Assembly (NCBI GenBank): GCA_944354535.1
Contig: CALVPY010000019.1
Coordinates: forward strand, 1-44,966
Direction of reading: 5' to 3'
From: an uncultured Clostridia bacterium
GTDB lineage: Bacteria > Bacillota > Clostridia > Christensenellales > Borkfalkiaceae
Length of the DNA stretch: 44,966 bases
Below are positions 16,511 through 23,836 of the stretch, piece after piece. Position numbers and translations under genes: made by a program. The notes under the pieces are model-generated. The model saw only the letters and a program-made list of their open reading frames with translations, had not been told where the DNA came from and searched no databases. Position 1 is the first letter of the stretch; every line of letters starts with the position of its first letter.

Positions 16511-16539
16511 GAAGAAGATCCGCCTCAGGCGTCTTCTTC
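16511..16539. other. Hairpin over the 3' end of the coiled-coil gene
   Basis: GAAGAAGA (16511-16518) pairs with TCTTCTTC (16532-16539), with an inner GCC/GGC. It overlaps the stop codon at 16525. There is no U-run on either strand, so it is not a clear intrinsic terminator. Confidence 0.4.
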
Positions 16540-17010
16540 CATGAGGCCGAGTTCTTTGCACAGCTTGGAAAGATCGAGCGGATATTTGGGATTCAGCACT
16601 TCTTCCATGTTGAATTCAGGCTCTTCCGCTTCCTCTTCGCCAAGATAGACGAGCAGGGAATGGGTAAAGTCCTGAAAATCGGAAACGTCCTCTTCGTCGG
16701 GATACTTGGCATTGAGCCGATCGCACAAAAGGCGGCATTTTTCCGCAAGCAGTCGAAGCTCCCTTCTGTCGTTCTCAGCCTGCTCGTTCCCTTCCTTTTT
16801 GATACGCTCCCCTTCCGCAACGGCGCGCATGAGCGCTTCGGAGACCTCCCCGCGCTGACCTTCGAGAACGGAGAGGCGGGCACGGAGACGGCGGTTGTCC
16901 TCACGGATCTCTTCGGTAACTTCACGCTGACGCTTCAAGACACGGTCGTACTCCTCTTTCAGCCGTTCTACAAGCGTTTGCACTTCCTTTGCGGAATATT
17001 TTTTCTGCAT
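16525..17010 (-). CDS. Coiled-coil protein, DivIVA/GpsB-like
   Basis: 161 aa, strongly helical. Residues 5-110 are predicted coiled coil (KEVQTLVERLKEEYDRVLKR, EDNRRLRARLSVLE); the rest is acidic, with DFTHSLLVYLGEEE and a short C-terminal segment NPKYPLDLSKLCKELGLMEE. In many Firmicutes a divIVA gene lies close to lspA, so a DivIVA-like division or polarity role is possible, but the N-terminal DivIVA lipid-binding motif is not clear. Start: GGGAG six bases before ATG 17010, one base after the pncB stop, so translation is probably coupled. Confidence 0.7.
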   Translation of the reverse strand: MQKKYSAKEVQTLVERLKEEYDRVLKRQREVTEEIREDNRRLRARLSVLEGQRGEVSEALMRAVAEGERIKKEGNEQAENDRRELRLLAEKCRLLCDRLNAKYPDEEDVSDFQDFTHSLLVYLGEEEAEEPEFNMEEVLNPKYPLDLSKLCKELGLMEEDA

Positions 17011-17011
17011 A

Positions 17012-18442
17012 TCAGACTCCCTTGCCGTAGCGGTGCATCATTTCCGTCTTCAAGGAATGCAGCGCGGGCGATAAGTCGACTTTATAGATATGCGGCATAT
17101 CGAGGCGGGTGTACTCCTCCCAGAAGCGTGCATACTCCGAATTGAAATAGGCGTTGATCTCTTTGAGCGGCTTGGAATAGATGAGGCGTTCGCCCTCTCT
17201 GATCCACGTTTCGCGGATGTTGCGGACGGAAAAGTTTTCGACCGTCATGCGCTTCCACGTTTCGACGGGGTGGAAAAGTTCGAGCGGCTTTTTCGTATCC
17301 ACCGTCTCTCCCGCGCGCACGATATAGTCGGCGATCGCCTTTCCCGAAGCGTTATCGTAAATGCGGTAGACGTCCTTCATGCCGGGGTTGGTGACCTTTT
17401 CCGAGGTATCGGAAAGCTTGATCTTGGGGATCTCCTCGCCGTTTTCAAAGACGGCGGCGAGCTTATACACGCCCCCGAGTGCGGGCATATCGGCGCTCGT
17501 GATGAGCTTTGTTCCGACGCCCCACGAATCGATGCGCGCGCCCTGCTCCTTCAAAGAACGGATGGAATACTCGTCGAGATCGCCCGAGGCGCAGATGATG
17601 GTCTTTTCAAAGCCCGCTTTGTCGAGCATCTTCCTTGCCTCTTTGGAAAGATAGGCAAGATCGCCCGAATCGAGGCGGATACCGACGGGCTCGTGCCCCG
17701 AAGCGCGCAGTTCCTTGAAGACCTGAATGGCGTTGGGAACGCCGCTCTTTAAGGTATCGTAGGTATCAACGAGGAGCAAACACCCCGTCGGGAAACTCTT
17801 TGCATAGGCGCGGAAGGCTTCGAGCTCGGAGGGAAAGTTCATCACCCAGCTGTGCGCCATCGTGCCCGAGACGGGAACGTCGAACGCTTTCCCCGCATAG
17901 ACATTGGAAGTGCCCACGCATCCGCCGATGATGGCGGCACGCGCGCCGAAGATGCCCGCATCGGGCCCCTGCGCGCGGCGAAGGCCGAATTCCATCACGC
18001 CACCGCCCGCAGCCGCGCAAATTTTTGCGGACTTGCTCGCGATGAGCGTCTGATGATTGACAAACGTCAAAAGCGCCGTCTCTGCGAGCTGCGCTTCGAT
18101 CATGGGCGCCTTGATGGTGAGGATGGGCTCGTACGGGAAGACGATCTCCCCTTCTTTGACGGCGATCATGTCGCCCGTGAAGCGGAGCCCCGAGAGATAT
18201 TCGAGGTAGTCTTCCGTAAAGATATTCAGCGAGCGCAGATAGGCAATGTCGTCCTCGTTGAAGTGAAGGCTCATAAGCCAGTCGCACGCCTGCTCCATGC
18301 CTGCCGCGACCGAATAGGTGATGAGCTTGTTGGGGCGGAAGAAGATGTCGAACGCCGCCATCTCTTCGTGCCTGCCCTCGTTGAAATAGCCCTGCCCCAT
18401 CGTGATCTGGTATAGATCGGTCAAAAGCGTTAAATTTCTCAT
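17012..18442 (-). CDS. pncB: Nicotinate phosphoribosyltransferase
   Basis: Joins nicotinate to PRPP with ATP use, in NAD salvage. The N-terminus LTLLTDLYQITMGQGYF is diagnostic. Other motifs are FGLRRAQGPDAG near 150, GTMAHSWVMNFPSE near 180, RLDSGDLAYLS near 240 and SWGVGTKL near 285. The frame extends to 18535 inside lgt, but the family start is ATG 18442, with GAGGAG inside the last codons of lgt; this gives 476 aa, a normal length. Co-transcribed with lgt upstream (1-base gap) and the coiled-coil gene downstream. Confidence 0.94.
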   Translation of the reverse strand: MRNLTLLTDLYQITMGQGYFNEGRHEEMAAFDIFFRPNKLITYSVAAGMEQACDWLMSLHFNEDDIAYLRSLNIFTEDYLEYLSGLRFTGDMIAVKEGEIVFPYEPILTIKAPMIEAQLAETALLTFVNHQTLIASKSAKICAAAGGGVMEFGLRRAQGPDAGIFGARAAIIGGCVGTSNVYAGKAFDVPVSGTMAHSWVMNFPSELEAFRAYAKSFPTGCLLLVDTYDTLKSGVPNAIQVFKELRASGHEPVGIRLDSGDLAYLSKEARKMLDKAGFEKTIICASGDLDEYSIRSLKEQGARIDSWGVGTKLITSADMPALGGVYKLAAVFENGEEIPKIKLSDTSEKVTNPGMKDVYRIYDNASGKAIADYIVRAGETVDTKKPLELFHPVETWKRMTVENFSVRNIRETWIREGERLIYSKPLKEINAYFNSEYARFWEEYTRLDMPHIYKVDLSPALHSLKTEMMHRYGKGV

Positions 18443-18443
18443 G

Positions 18444-19553
18444 TCATTTCTCCTCGGGCGGCGTATCCGAGGCGTCGTCCTCATTGTCGTTTTGTGTTTG
18501 TTCGGGCGGCTGTCCGTCCGTATCCTGCGGGGCAATTTCTGCCGCGCCGTCCTCTTTCAACTCCTTTCCCTTCTTCGGAGGTGCGGGCGGATAGTTGGCG
18601 CCCAAAAGATTTACCTTGTCGAAGTACGGCACATCCTCTTTATACGCCTTGATATACGCCGTGATGCCGCAGGGATCGCCCGTCTTGCTGCCGAGGAGCG
18701 CGCCCTCTTTCCGATAATTGAGATACAGGAGAACGCCCGCGCCGATGAGACCCAGCACCATGAGGATGAGTGAGGTCACAAACGACCAGCGGATGCCCCC
18801 GCCGCTTAAGATAAACTGATTGTCGCGCAGCGGCTCCATGATAGAGCGCACGAGGCCGTACCAGAAGAAGTAGGCGCAGACAAAGAGGCCGTTGGGCTTT
18901 TTATCCCACTTCCACGCCGCGTAAAATAAGAGCGCCCAGCCGATGAGATTGATGCAGCTTTCGTAAAAGAAGAAGGCGTAGTGCCATTCCGAACCCGTAT
19001 CGGAGAAGGAACCGATACCGTAGATATTGCTTGAAGGGCTCACGGGCACCGCAAACGGGAACCACTGAAAGGCGGAATTTGTGACTTCCGCGCCATAAAC
19101 TTCCTTGTTGAAGAAGTTGCCCCACCGCCCCATCGCCTGCGCGACGAGGATGTTGAGGACAACGCAGTCGGCAACGCGCAAAAAGTCGATCTTCTTGACA
19201 AGGCAGACGATAAGCCCCGCAAGAACGCCGCCCATGACGCCGCCGAGGATGCTCAAGCCGCCGCTTCGGATGCTGTCCCAATCAAACCACTGCGAAATGT
19301 GCATTCCGTCCGTGATGCAGTAGTAAAGCCGCGCGCAGACGAGCGCCGAGGGAATGCAGACGATGAAGAGCGTTAAAATGAGCTCGGGGTTGATATTCCT
19401 CCTCCGCATGAGGAGAGAGGAAAGATACGCCGCGAGCAGCATGCCCGCAACGATGCAGATGGCATAGAAGTAAATTTCAAACCCGAAGAGGATGATGCCG
19501 CGCTCGTTGATGCCGAAGAGCGGCCCGTCCTTCGCAAGAAGCAAAGTTTGCAA
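18444..19553 (-). CDS. lgt: Prolipoprotein diacylglyceryl transferase Lgt with a long C-terminal tail
   Basis: Adds diacylglycerol from phosphatidylglycerol to the lipobox Cys of prolipoproteins, the step before LspA. Seven hydrophobic helices are visible. Motifs: RSGGLSILGGVMGGV near 105, AQAMGRWGNFFNKEVYG near 143 (Lgt signature), and RSIMEPLRDNQF near 238. The tail after the last helix (about 80 residues) ends in a Pro/Asp/Glu-rich stretch not found in short Lgt proteins. Start: TTG 19553 with GGGAGG seven bases upstream; the longer TTG at 19568 would include that site. Own promoter upstream. Confidence 0.93.
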   Translation of the reverse strand: MQTLLLAKDGPLFGINERGIILFGFEIYFYAICIVAGMLLAAYLSSLLMRRRNINPELILTLFIVCIPSALVCARLYYCITDGMHISQWFDWDSIRSGGLSILGGVMGGVLAGLIVCLVKKIDFLRVADCVVLNILVAQAMGRWGNFFNKEVYGAEVTNSAFQWFPFAVPVSPSSNIYGIGSFSDTGSEWHYAFFFYESCINLIGWALLFYAAWKWDKKPNGLFVCAYFFWYGLVRSIMEPLRDNQFILSGGGIRWSFVTSLILMVLGLIGAGVLLYLNYRKEGALLGSKTGDPCGITAYIKAYKEDVPYFDKVNLLGANYPPAPPKKGKELKEDGAAEIAPQDTDGQPPEQTQNDNEDDASDTPPEEK

Positions 19554-19593
19554 CGCAATACCTCCCAAAAAGGCGAGAAGTTAAGTTTTGACT

Positions 19594-19623
19594 ATTATAC
19601 CATCCCAAGCGCAAAAAAGTCAA
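19594..19623 (-). promoter_or_regulatory. Promoter of lgt-pncB-coiled-coil operon
   Basis: On the minus strand, TTGACT (19618-19623) and TATAAT (19594-19599), 18 bases apart; the leader before TTG 19553 is about 35 bases. Confidence 0.75.
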
Positions 19624-19653
19624 CCGCGTGGGTCGGCTTTCACAAAAGTTTCG

Positions 19654-20349
19654 TCATTCGAGGCCGAGCTTTAACGGCTTCACCGCATTGAGGAGCGGGA
19701 TCGCGAGAAATGCAAGGATGTAATTTAGAATGCTGTTATAGATCTGCCCCAGCACAAAGAGGCGCACGAAGACATAGTTCCCGAACGTCCAGACACCGCC
19801 GAAGCGCTCGTTGATGGCATCGATGAGGCTTTGAGATAAGAACATCTTGTTGCCGATATAGTACATCCCGAGCGAATTGACGAGCACGGTGCAGAGCGAA
19901 AACGTAAGAACGGTGACGATCGCGAGCTTTACAAAGAGGCTCCCCTTAAAGTGCATGGGGATGCGCATCACGAGCCCCGCGATGACCGCCATGAGCATCA
20001 GGGAAAGCGCCACCCACCAATAGTAATACAGCCCCGCGCTGTTGAGAAGGTACCCGAAAAGATCGCCCACGAATACGGCGACGGCGCCGGGAAGCGCGCC
20101 GAGCATGACTCCCGCAAGGAGCGCCGTGAACAGGCTGAAACTGAACTGCGTATCGGCAAACTTGATCTCAAACGTGTTGACGGCGATACAGAGCGCTGCC
20201 ATCACGCCGATATAGGCGAGCTTGTGCGAGACCGGGCGGAAGAGGAGCACATCGGAAAAGAGGAGCTTCTTCCAGAGCGGAGCTTTTCTTTCCTTCCCCT
20301 CCCCTGAGACTGCGGCGTTTGCCGCACCTTGTTTGACTGCTTCGGACAT
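19654..20349 (-). CDS. folT: Folate-family ECF transporter S component
   Basis: Substrate-binding membrane subunit for folate uptake, working with the EcfA1-A2-T core. 231 aa with about six hydrophobic segments (near 55-75, 82-104, 110-130, 135-152, 160-185, 200-225). The N-terminal soluble stretch ends at RPVSHKLAYIGVMAALCIAV, the family-typical entry into helix 1, and LGALPGAVAVFVGDLFGYLL is a typical loop. Start ATG 20349 follows GGGAGG, which itself lies in a hairpin. The THF riboswitch upstream makes the folate assignment strong. It is the only S component in the window. Confidence 0.88.
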   Translation of the reverse strand: MSEAVKQGAANAAVSGEGKERKAPLWKKLLFSDVLLFRPVSHKLAYIGVMAALCIAVNTFEIKFADTQFSFSLFTALLAGVMLGALPGAVAVFVGDLFGYLLNSAGLYYYWWVALSLMLMAVIAGLVMRIPMHFKGSLFVKLAIVTVLTFSLCTVLVNSLGMYYIGNKMFLSQSLIDAINERFGGVWTFGNYVFVRLFVLGQIYNSILNYILAFLAIPLLNAVKPLKLGLE

Positions 20350-20351
20350 AC

Positions 20352-20377
20352 AAAAAAACCTCCCATTGAGGAGGTCC
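20352..20377 (-). terminator. Expression-platform hairpin of the folT riboswitch
   Basis: On the minus strand ACCTCC (20370-20375) pairs with GGAGGT (20358-20363), extended by G-U pairs, followed by TTTTTTT and then the start codon. The same hairpin hides the folT Shine-Dalgarno site, so it could act as a terminator, a translation block, or both. An upstream GCGGAC (20373-20378 region) can instead pair with GTCCGC near 20413-20418 at the aptamer end. Confidence 0.7.
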
Positions 20378-20407
20378 GCAAAAAGGGCGCTTTGCACTCA
20401 AAGCGCA

Positions 20408-20520
20408 GATCGAGCGGACGCGCCGCGGCACCGCAGAGGCAATGCTGAGATTTTTGCCCCTTTCGTCTGCGAACAACGTCCCGTTTCGCAGCACTTAACG
20501 CACCTTGGCTACTCTTCGTC
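20408..20520 (-). ncRNA. Tetrahydrofolate (THF) riboswitch upstream of folT
   Basis: On the minus strand the order of conserved THF-aptamer blocks is present: AGAGTAG, GCGTTAAGTGC, GGGACGTTGTTC, GACGAAA, GCGGTGCC and finally GCGTCCGCTCG. This matches the known class that controls folT and folate genes in Firmicutes. It sits between a promoter (20524-20552) and folT. A second hairpin GCGCTTTG-AGTG-CAAAGCGC with CCTTTTT lies between the aptamer and the folT hairpin. Assignment is by recalled consensus, not by a covariance search. Confidence 0.85.
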
Positions 20521-20523
20521 GTT

Positions 20524-20552
20524 ATTATAGCACCTTTGAAGGCGGGCGGCAA
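20524..20552 (-). promoter_or_regulatory. Promoter of the THF riboswitch-folT transcript
   Basis: On the minus strand, TTGCCG (20547-20552) and TATAAT (20524-20529), 17 bases apart, placed so that transcription starts at the first aptamer bases. Confidence 0.7.
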
Positions 20553-20595
20553 GCAAATTCGGCATATTTTCGGGCGAGGGAAACAAACTTTGCAT

Positions 20596-21282
20596 ATGGC
20601 ACTCATCATGGTAAGGACGGTCATCATCTTTTTGGTCCTTCTCATCATCATGCGGCTGATGGGCAAGCGGCAGATCGGGGAGATGCAGCCCTTCGAACTC
20701 GTCATCACCCTGCTCATTTCCGAGCTTGCCTGCATCCCCATGGCAGACGCATCCGTCCCCCTCCTCTACGGCATCGTTTCCGTCGTCACCATCTTCGTTC
20801 TGCATGAGCTCGTCACCCTCATCGACCTTAAAGGCAAGCCCTTCAAGGCGCTGCTTTCGGGGAAGCCGGGCGTCGTCGTCAACAAAAACGGCATCGACGC
20901 CTATGAATTGAAGCGCAACCGCCTCGATGTGAGCGACCTCATCGAATCGCTCCGCACAGCAGGATATTTTTCCCTCGACAGCATCGATTACGCCCTCTAC
21001 GAGGCCAACGGCACCTTCTCCGCGCTCCCGAAGAAAGACTACGAAGAAAAGCAGACTTCTCTCCCCCTCGTTATCCTCTCGTCGGGAAAGTTCGATGAGA
21101 AAAATTTGCAGTTTTCGGGGCTTTCCGCGGAGTTCTTCCGCGGCATCCTGCGAAATAAAGGCGTGAAAGAGAAGGACGTCCTCGTGCTTACCGCGGACGG
21201 CACGGGGAAGCTCTATTTGCAAGAAAACGGGAAGAAGTATCAGACGATGCAGGTCGAATATCCGGGAGGCAGGACGTGGTAA
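20596..21282 (+). CDS. YetF-like DUF421 membrane protein
   Basis: Three N-terminal hydrophobic helices (about residues 1-20, 35-52, 55-75) lead into a soluble domain. Family-typical motifs are RLMGKRQIGEMQPFELVITL near 18 and KPGVVVNKNGIDAYELKRNR near 92; DLIESLRTAGYFSLDSIDYA is also conserved. YetF proteins are widespread in Bacilli and Clostridia, including sporulation sets, with no proven biochemical role. The start is uncertain: ATG 20596 gives a clean N-terminus but has no close Shine-Dalgarno site; ATG 20608 is an alternative. It overlaps the next gene by seven bases. Confidence 0.88.
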   Translation: MALIMVRTVIIFLVLLIIMRLMGKRQIGEMQPFELVITLLISELACIPMADASVPLLYGIVSVVTIFVLHELVTLIDLKGKPFKALLSGKPGVVVNKNGIDAYELKRNRLDVSDLIESLRTAGYFSLDSIDYALYEANGTFSALPKKDYEEKQTSLPLVILSSGKFDEKNLQFSGLSAEFFRGILRNKGVKEKDVLVLTADGTGKLYLQENGKKYQTMQVEYPGGRTW

Positions 21283-21653
21283 AATCGCTTTTGAGCATCC
21301 TCTTGGCGGGCATGCTTCTCGTCGGCGCGGCGGTCTTTGAAGGGATATATGTCAAGCGGCAGTTTTCCGCCTTCGGCGAGGAAGTTGCGGCGCTCATCCA
21401 AAAAACGGAGGAAGGAGAAGCGGGCGAAGAAGACGGGGAAGCCGTGTATGCTTCATGGGAAATAAGGCGGGATGAGCTGCATATCTGGATCCCCCACAAC
21501 GACATTTCGCGCATCGACGACTATCTTTCGGAAAGCATCCGCTTCCTTCGGGAACATGAAAGGGAGCTCGCCCTTTCAAAGCTTGAGATCGTTGCAAGGC
21601 TGTGCGAAACGCTCCCTTCGACCTATCTCGTCTCGCTGCCCAACCTCTTTTAG
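21276..21653 (+). CDS. DUF4363 family protein
   Basis: 125 aa: an N-terminal membrane anchor (residues 3-24) then a helical extracytoplasmic domain with WEIRRDELHIWIPHNDISRI and a Leu-rich C-terminus. DUF4363 genes commonly follow yetF-like genes in Clostridia, and that is the case here. GTG start at 21276 overlaps the yetF stop; GGGAGG lies about 8 bases upstream. Function unknown. Confidence 0.8.
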   Translation: MVKSLLSILLAGMLLVGAAVFEGIYVKRQFSAFGEEVAALIQKTEEGEAGEEDGEAVYASWEIRRDELHIWIPHNDISRIDDYLSESIRFLREHERELALSKLEIVARLCETLPSTYLVSLPNLF

Positions 21654-21660
21654 AACCAAT

Positions 21661-21686
21661 GAAGGCGCCCCGTTCGGGACGCCTTC
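21661..21686. terminator. Hairpin between convergent DUF4363 and aquaporin genes
   Basis: GAAGGCG (21661-21667) pairs with CGCCTTC (21680-21686), with an inner CCCG-TT-CGGG. Neither side has a good U-run, so termination may be weak. Confidence 0.5.
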
Positions 21687-21705
21687 TCAAAATAAGGAGG
21701 AAGGA

Positions 21706-22380
21706 TCATTCGCTCTGTTCGGGACCGCTTTCGCCCTTGTCGAGGAAGCGATAGACGAGCGCTGCAAGCGCTGCGCCCGCAAGCGGGCCGACGATGAAGA
21801 TCCAGATCTGGGAGATCGCTGTGAAATCGCCGCCGATCATCTGCAGAAGCGCAGGGCCGAGCAAGCGGGCGGGATTGACGGAAGTACCCGTGAGGCGGAT
21901 GCCGAGAAGATGTACGAGCGTCAGCGTAAGGCCGATGACGATGCCCGTGACCGTCTTGTTGTCCGTCTTCGACGTGACGCCGAGGATGGCGAGCACGAAG
22001 CCGAACGTTAAGACGATCTCCGCGACAAGACCGATGACAAGCGAGACGTTGTCTCCGTAGGCTGCAACGACCCCGTCCTGCACCGTGTTTCCGCCGAGGT
22101 TCGCAAAGTCACGAAAGAAAAGCCCCACGATGGCAGCGCCCGCAATGGCGCCGAGCACCTGCGAGATGACATAGCCCACAAATTCCTTGCCCGTCATCTT
22201 CTTATTGAGGAGCATCGCAAGGCTCACGGCAGGGTTGATATGGCAACCCGAAACATTGCCGATAGAGTACGCCATCGCTACGATGACGAGACCGAACGCG
22301 AGCGCCGTTGCGACAATGCCGTCGTTGCCTTCGCACCCCGTTGCGACTGCGACCCCGCAGCCGAAGATGACAAGGATCAT
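21706..22380 (-). CDS. Aquaporin (MIP family), start region disrupted
   Basis: Membrane channel for water or small solutes. Both NPA boxes are present: SGCHINPAVSLAMLL and GTSVNPARLLGPALL. The residue after the second NPAR is Leu rather than the Asp of glycerol facilitators, so it looks more like the AqpZ type. Upstream of ATG 22380 the frame still encodes KKCIAEFIGT, the normal first residues of the family, but the codon before AAA AAA is TCT instead of ATG and a stop lies soon after. No in-frame start or ribosome site is available there. The gene has therefore lost its natural start at the junction with AT-rich DNA and may be non-functional. Confidence 0.8.
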   Translation of the reverse strand: MILVIFGCGVAVATGCEGNDGIVATALAFGLVIVAMAYSIGNVSGCHINPAVSLAMLLNKKMTGKEFVGYVISQVLGAIAGAAIVGLFFRDFANLGGNTVQDGVVAAYGDNVSLVIGLVAEIVLTFGFVLAILGVTSKTDNKTVTGIVIGLTLTLVHLLGIRLTGTSVNPARLLGPALLQMIGGDFTAISQIWIFIVGPLAGAALAALVYRFLDKGESGPEQSE

Positions 22381-22404
22381 GGTGCCGATAAATTCGGCGA
22401 TACA

Positions 22405-22867
22405 TTTTTTAGAAAGATTGGAATATTATCGTACTGAATATAAAAGCAATTCAGCCTATGAATTCTATCTATTAAACCCGGGCGATGATTGTGTGAATTG
22501 GTTACCGGACTGTCTGGTTAAAGAATTTCACATATATAGAGGCGGATCCGGACGAACAGACATAATAACAGAATATATAATGCTGTACGACAAGAGTCTT
22601 CAAGAGACAACAGCAGAAAGTGATATACCGGACGGAGAAAGCAATTGCAACATTTCGTTTTCGATTATTTTGTGCCCTGTAGAAAAAAGCATAGAAGGAA
22701 AGAATTTTATACTTGAGTTTGGCAACAATTATTCAGGTAATATGTCTAACTATGTAAATATTTATATAGAAGAGTCTTGTATAGCAACATGTTATTATAA
22801 AACAGAAACATCTGTATCGCTTAATTGGTTTTTAGACTATTTCAAGAATAATTTGATCAGGGGGTAA
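22405..22867 (+). pseudogene. AT-rich orphan ORF, probably missing its start
   Basis: Not recognised. The open frame encodes about 150 residues from a TTG at 22418 to the stop at 22865-22867, rich in Asn, Tyr, Ser and Ile, with codon use (AAT, TAT, ATA) unlike the GC-rich neighbours. No ATG with a ribosome site is present at its 5' end; the reading enters from the aquaporin side through TTTTTTAG at 22405. Motifs visible include SNSAYEFYLLNPGDD and EFHIYRGGSGRTDII. A terminator follows at 22992. Probably a 5'-truncated gene on transferred DNA, for example an immunity or accessory protein, but this is a guess. Confidence 0.5.
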
Positions 22868-22991
22868 TGAAGATATTCCAAAAACAGCATAACATAAAAC
22901 AATCAACGGGTGACAAGCCAAAACCTTAAAAGGGCTTAAAACTGGCTGAGCCCACGCCTTCGTTATTTTATCAGCTGTAAATTGCCTCTAA
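22868..22991. other. Non-coding AT-rich gap
   Basis: No gene is supported. The base composition stays like that of the orphan ORF until about 22985 and then returns to GC-rich, which marks the right edge of the foreign stretch. No inverted repeats or target duplication typical of an insertion sequence are visible. Confidence 0.5.
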
Positions 22992-23016
22992 CGGCCGCCT
23001 CACGGCGGCTGTTTTT
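22992..23016 (+). terminator. Intrinsic terminator after the AT-rich ORF
   Basis: CGGCCGCC-TCAC-GGCGGCTG (with one G-T pair) is followed by TTTTT at 23012-23016. Confidence 0.8.
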
Positions 23017-23031
23017 ATTATGTAAACGAAA

Positions 23032-23059
23032 GCCGCGCATCCCGAAAGGGATACGCGGC
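23032..23059 (-). terminator. Terminator of the toxin-antitoxin operon (repeat copy 1)
   Basis: GCCGCG ... CGCGGC around a CCC-GAAA-GGG tip. On minus it is followed by TTTCGTTT. Its central 26 bp (23033-23058) are identical to the terminator at 23842-23867. Confidence 0.75.
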
Positions 23060-23074
23060 ATTTCAAAATCAAAA

Positions 23075-23416
23075 CTATTTCTCGACATCGGTGAGTTTTG
23101 TCTGCTTCAATTGCACGTCTATATCGCGCCTGCCGTACATAACGCGGATGATCGTGACCGTCTTCTCTTCATTCTTCGGAATATAGAACACCAGATAATG
23201 ATCCACGGGCATAATGCGCAGGTTCCGCTCTTTCCACGGTTCTTTCTCGTAGAGTTGATACCGCTCCGGCATTTCGTCAAGAGACAGGATCGCCTGTTCC
23301 AAACGGTCAAGCTGATCGAGAGCGTTCTGCCCCGCGAGCAGATCGTAGGCTATGTACTCAAAAATGGCGCGCAAGTCCGCGGCCGCTTGTTCGGTCGTGA
23401 AAACTTCGTATTTCAT
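23075..23416 (-). CDS. RelE/ParE-superfamily toxin
   Basis: 113 aa type II toxin: the small alpha/beta fold of RelE/ParE, with YEVFTTEQAAADLRAIFEYI at the start and NLRIMPVDHYLVFYIPKNEE and VTIIRVMYGRRDI at the end. The GRRDI end with a conserved Arg is typical. RelE members cleave ribosome-bound mRNA and ParE members block gyrase; sequence alone does not decide which. It overlaps the antitoxin gene by four bases. Confidence 0.88.
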   Translation of the reverse strand: MKYEVFTTEQAAADLRAIFEYIAYDLLAGQNALDQLDRLEQAILSLDEMPERYQLYEKEPWKERNLRIMPVDHYLVFYIPKNEEKTVTIIRVMYGRRDIDVQLKQTKLTDVEK

Positions 23417-23715
23417 GCTTTGTAGCTTCCCCGAATGTCTGCGAACGCCTTTTTCGCGGAAACGACGCGCCCCGCCTGCATATCCGCATAGCCCTTTTCA
23501 AGTTCGGCGTCAAGCTGCTCTCCGCTCATGCTGCCGATATCCAAAGGATGCTGCGGAAGTTTGACGTCGAAGGGAAGCCCGCGTTGTAAAATGATCTGCT
23601 TATAAAACATATTGATGGCGTTCGAGGCGGGGATCCCCAGCTCACTCAAAATGCTCTCCGCCTGTTCTTTGACTTCGGGTTCGATCCGTGCATACAAGTT
23701 TGCCGATTTTGCCAT
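23413..23715 (-). CDS. RelB/DinJ-family antitoxin
   Basis: 100 aa. The N-terminal ribbon-helix-helix is ANLYARIEPEVKEQAESILS followed by LGIPASNAINMFYKQI, the RelB/DinJ signature. A flexible C-terminal part should wrap the toxin. Start ATG 23715 has GGGAGG six bases upstream; the longer frame to 23832 begins upstream of the promoter and is rejected. The antitoxin normally represses its own promoter at 23756-23784. Confidence 0.9.
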   Translation of the reverse strand: MAKSANLYARIEPEVKEQAESILSELGIPASNAINMFYKQIILQRGLPFDVKLPQHPLDIGSMSGEQLDAELEKGYADMQAGRVVSAKKAFADIRGSYKA

Positions 23716-23755
23716 AAAGCACCTCCCAATCGTATTTTGTCTTTTATCCACTGAT

Positions 23756-23784
23756 ATTATACACGATCGTCCGCACAAATGCAA
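23756..23784 (-). promoter_or_regulatory. Promoter of the toxin-antitoxin operon
   Basis: On the minus strand, TTGCAT (23779-23784) and TATAAT (23756-23761), 17 bases apart. Confidence 0.75.
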
Positions 23785-23836
23785 TACATATTCCAAATTT
23801 CCTTCATGTTTTCCGACCTGTAAATATCGCACATCA

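Noticed and set aside
16474-17145. Plus-strand frame overlapping the coiled-coil gene and the structured gap
   Set aside because: No ribosome site, no similarity, and the minus strand has a well-placed start coupled to pncB.
22187-22404. Upstream part of the frame leading into the AT-rich ORF
   Set aside because: It is antisense to the aquaporin gene and GC-rich; only the part after 22405 has the foreign composition.
23716-23832. Longer N-terminus for the antitoxin starting at 23832
   Set aside because: It lies upstream of the operon promoter, and ATG 23715 has a strong ribosome site and gives the usual RelB/DinJ start.
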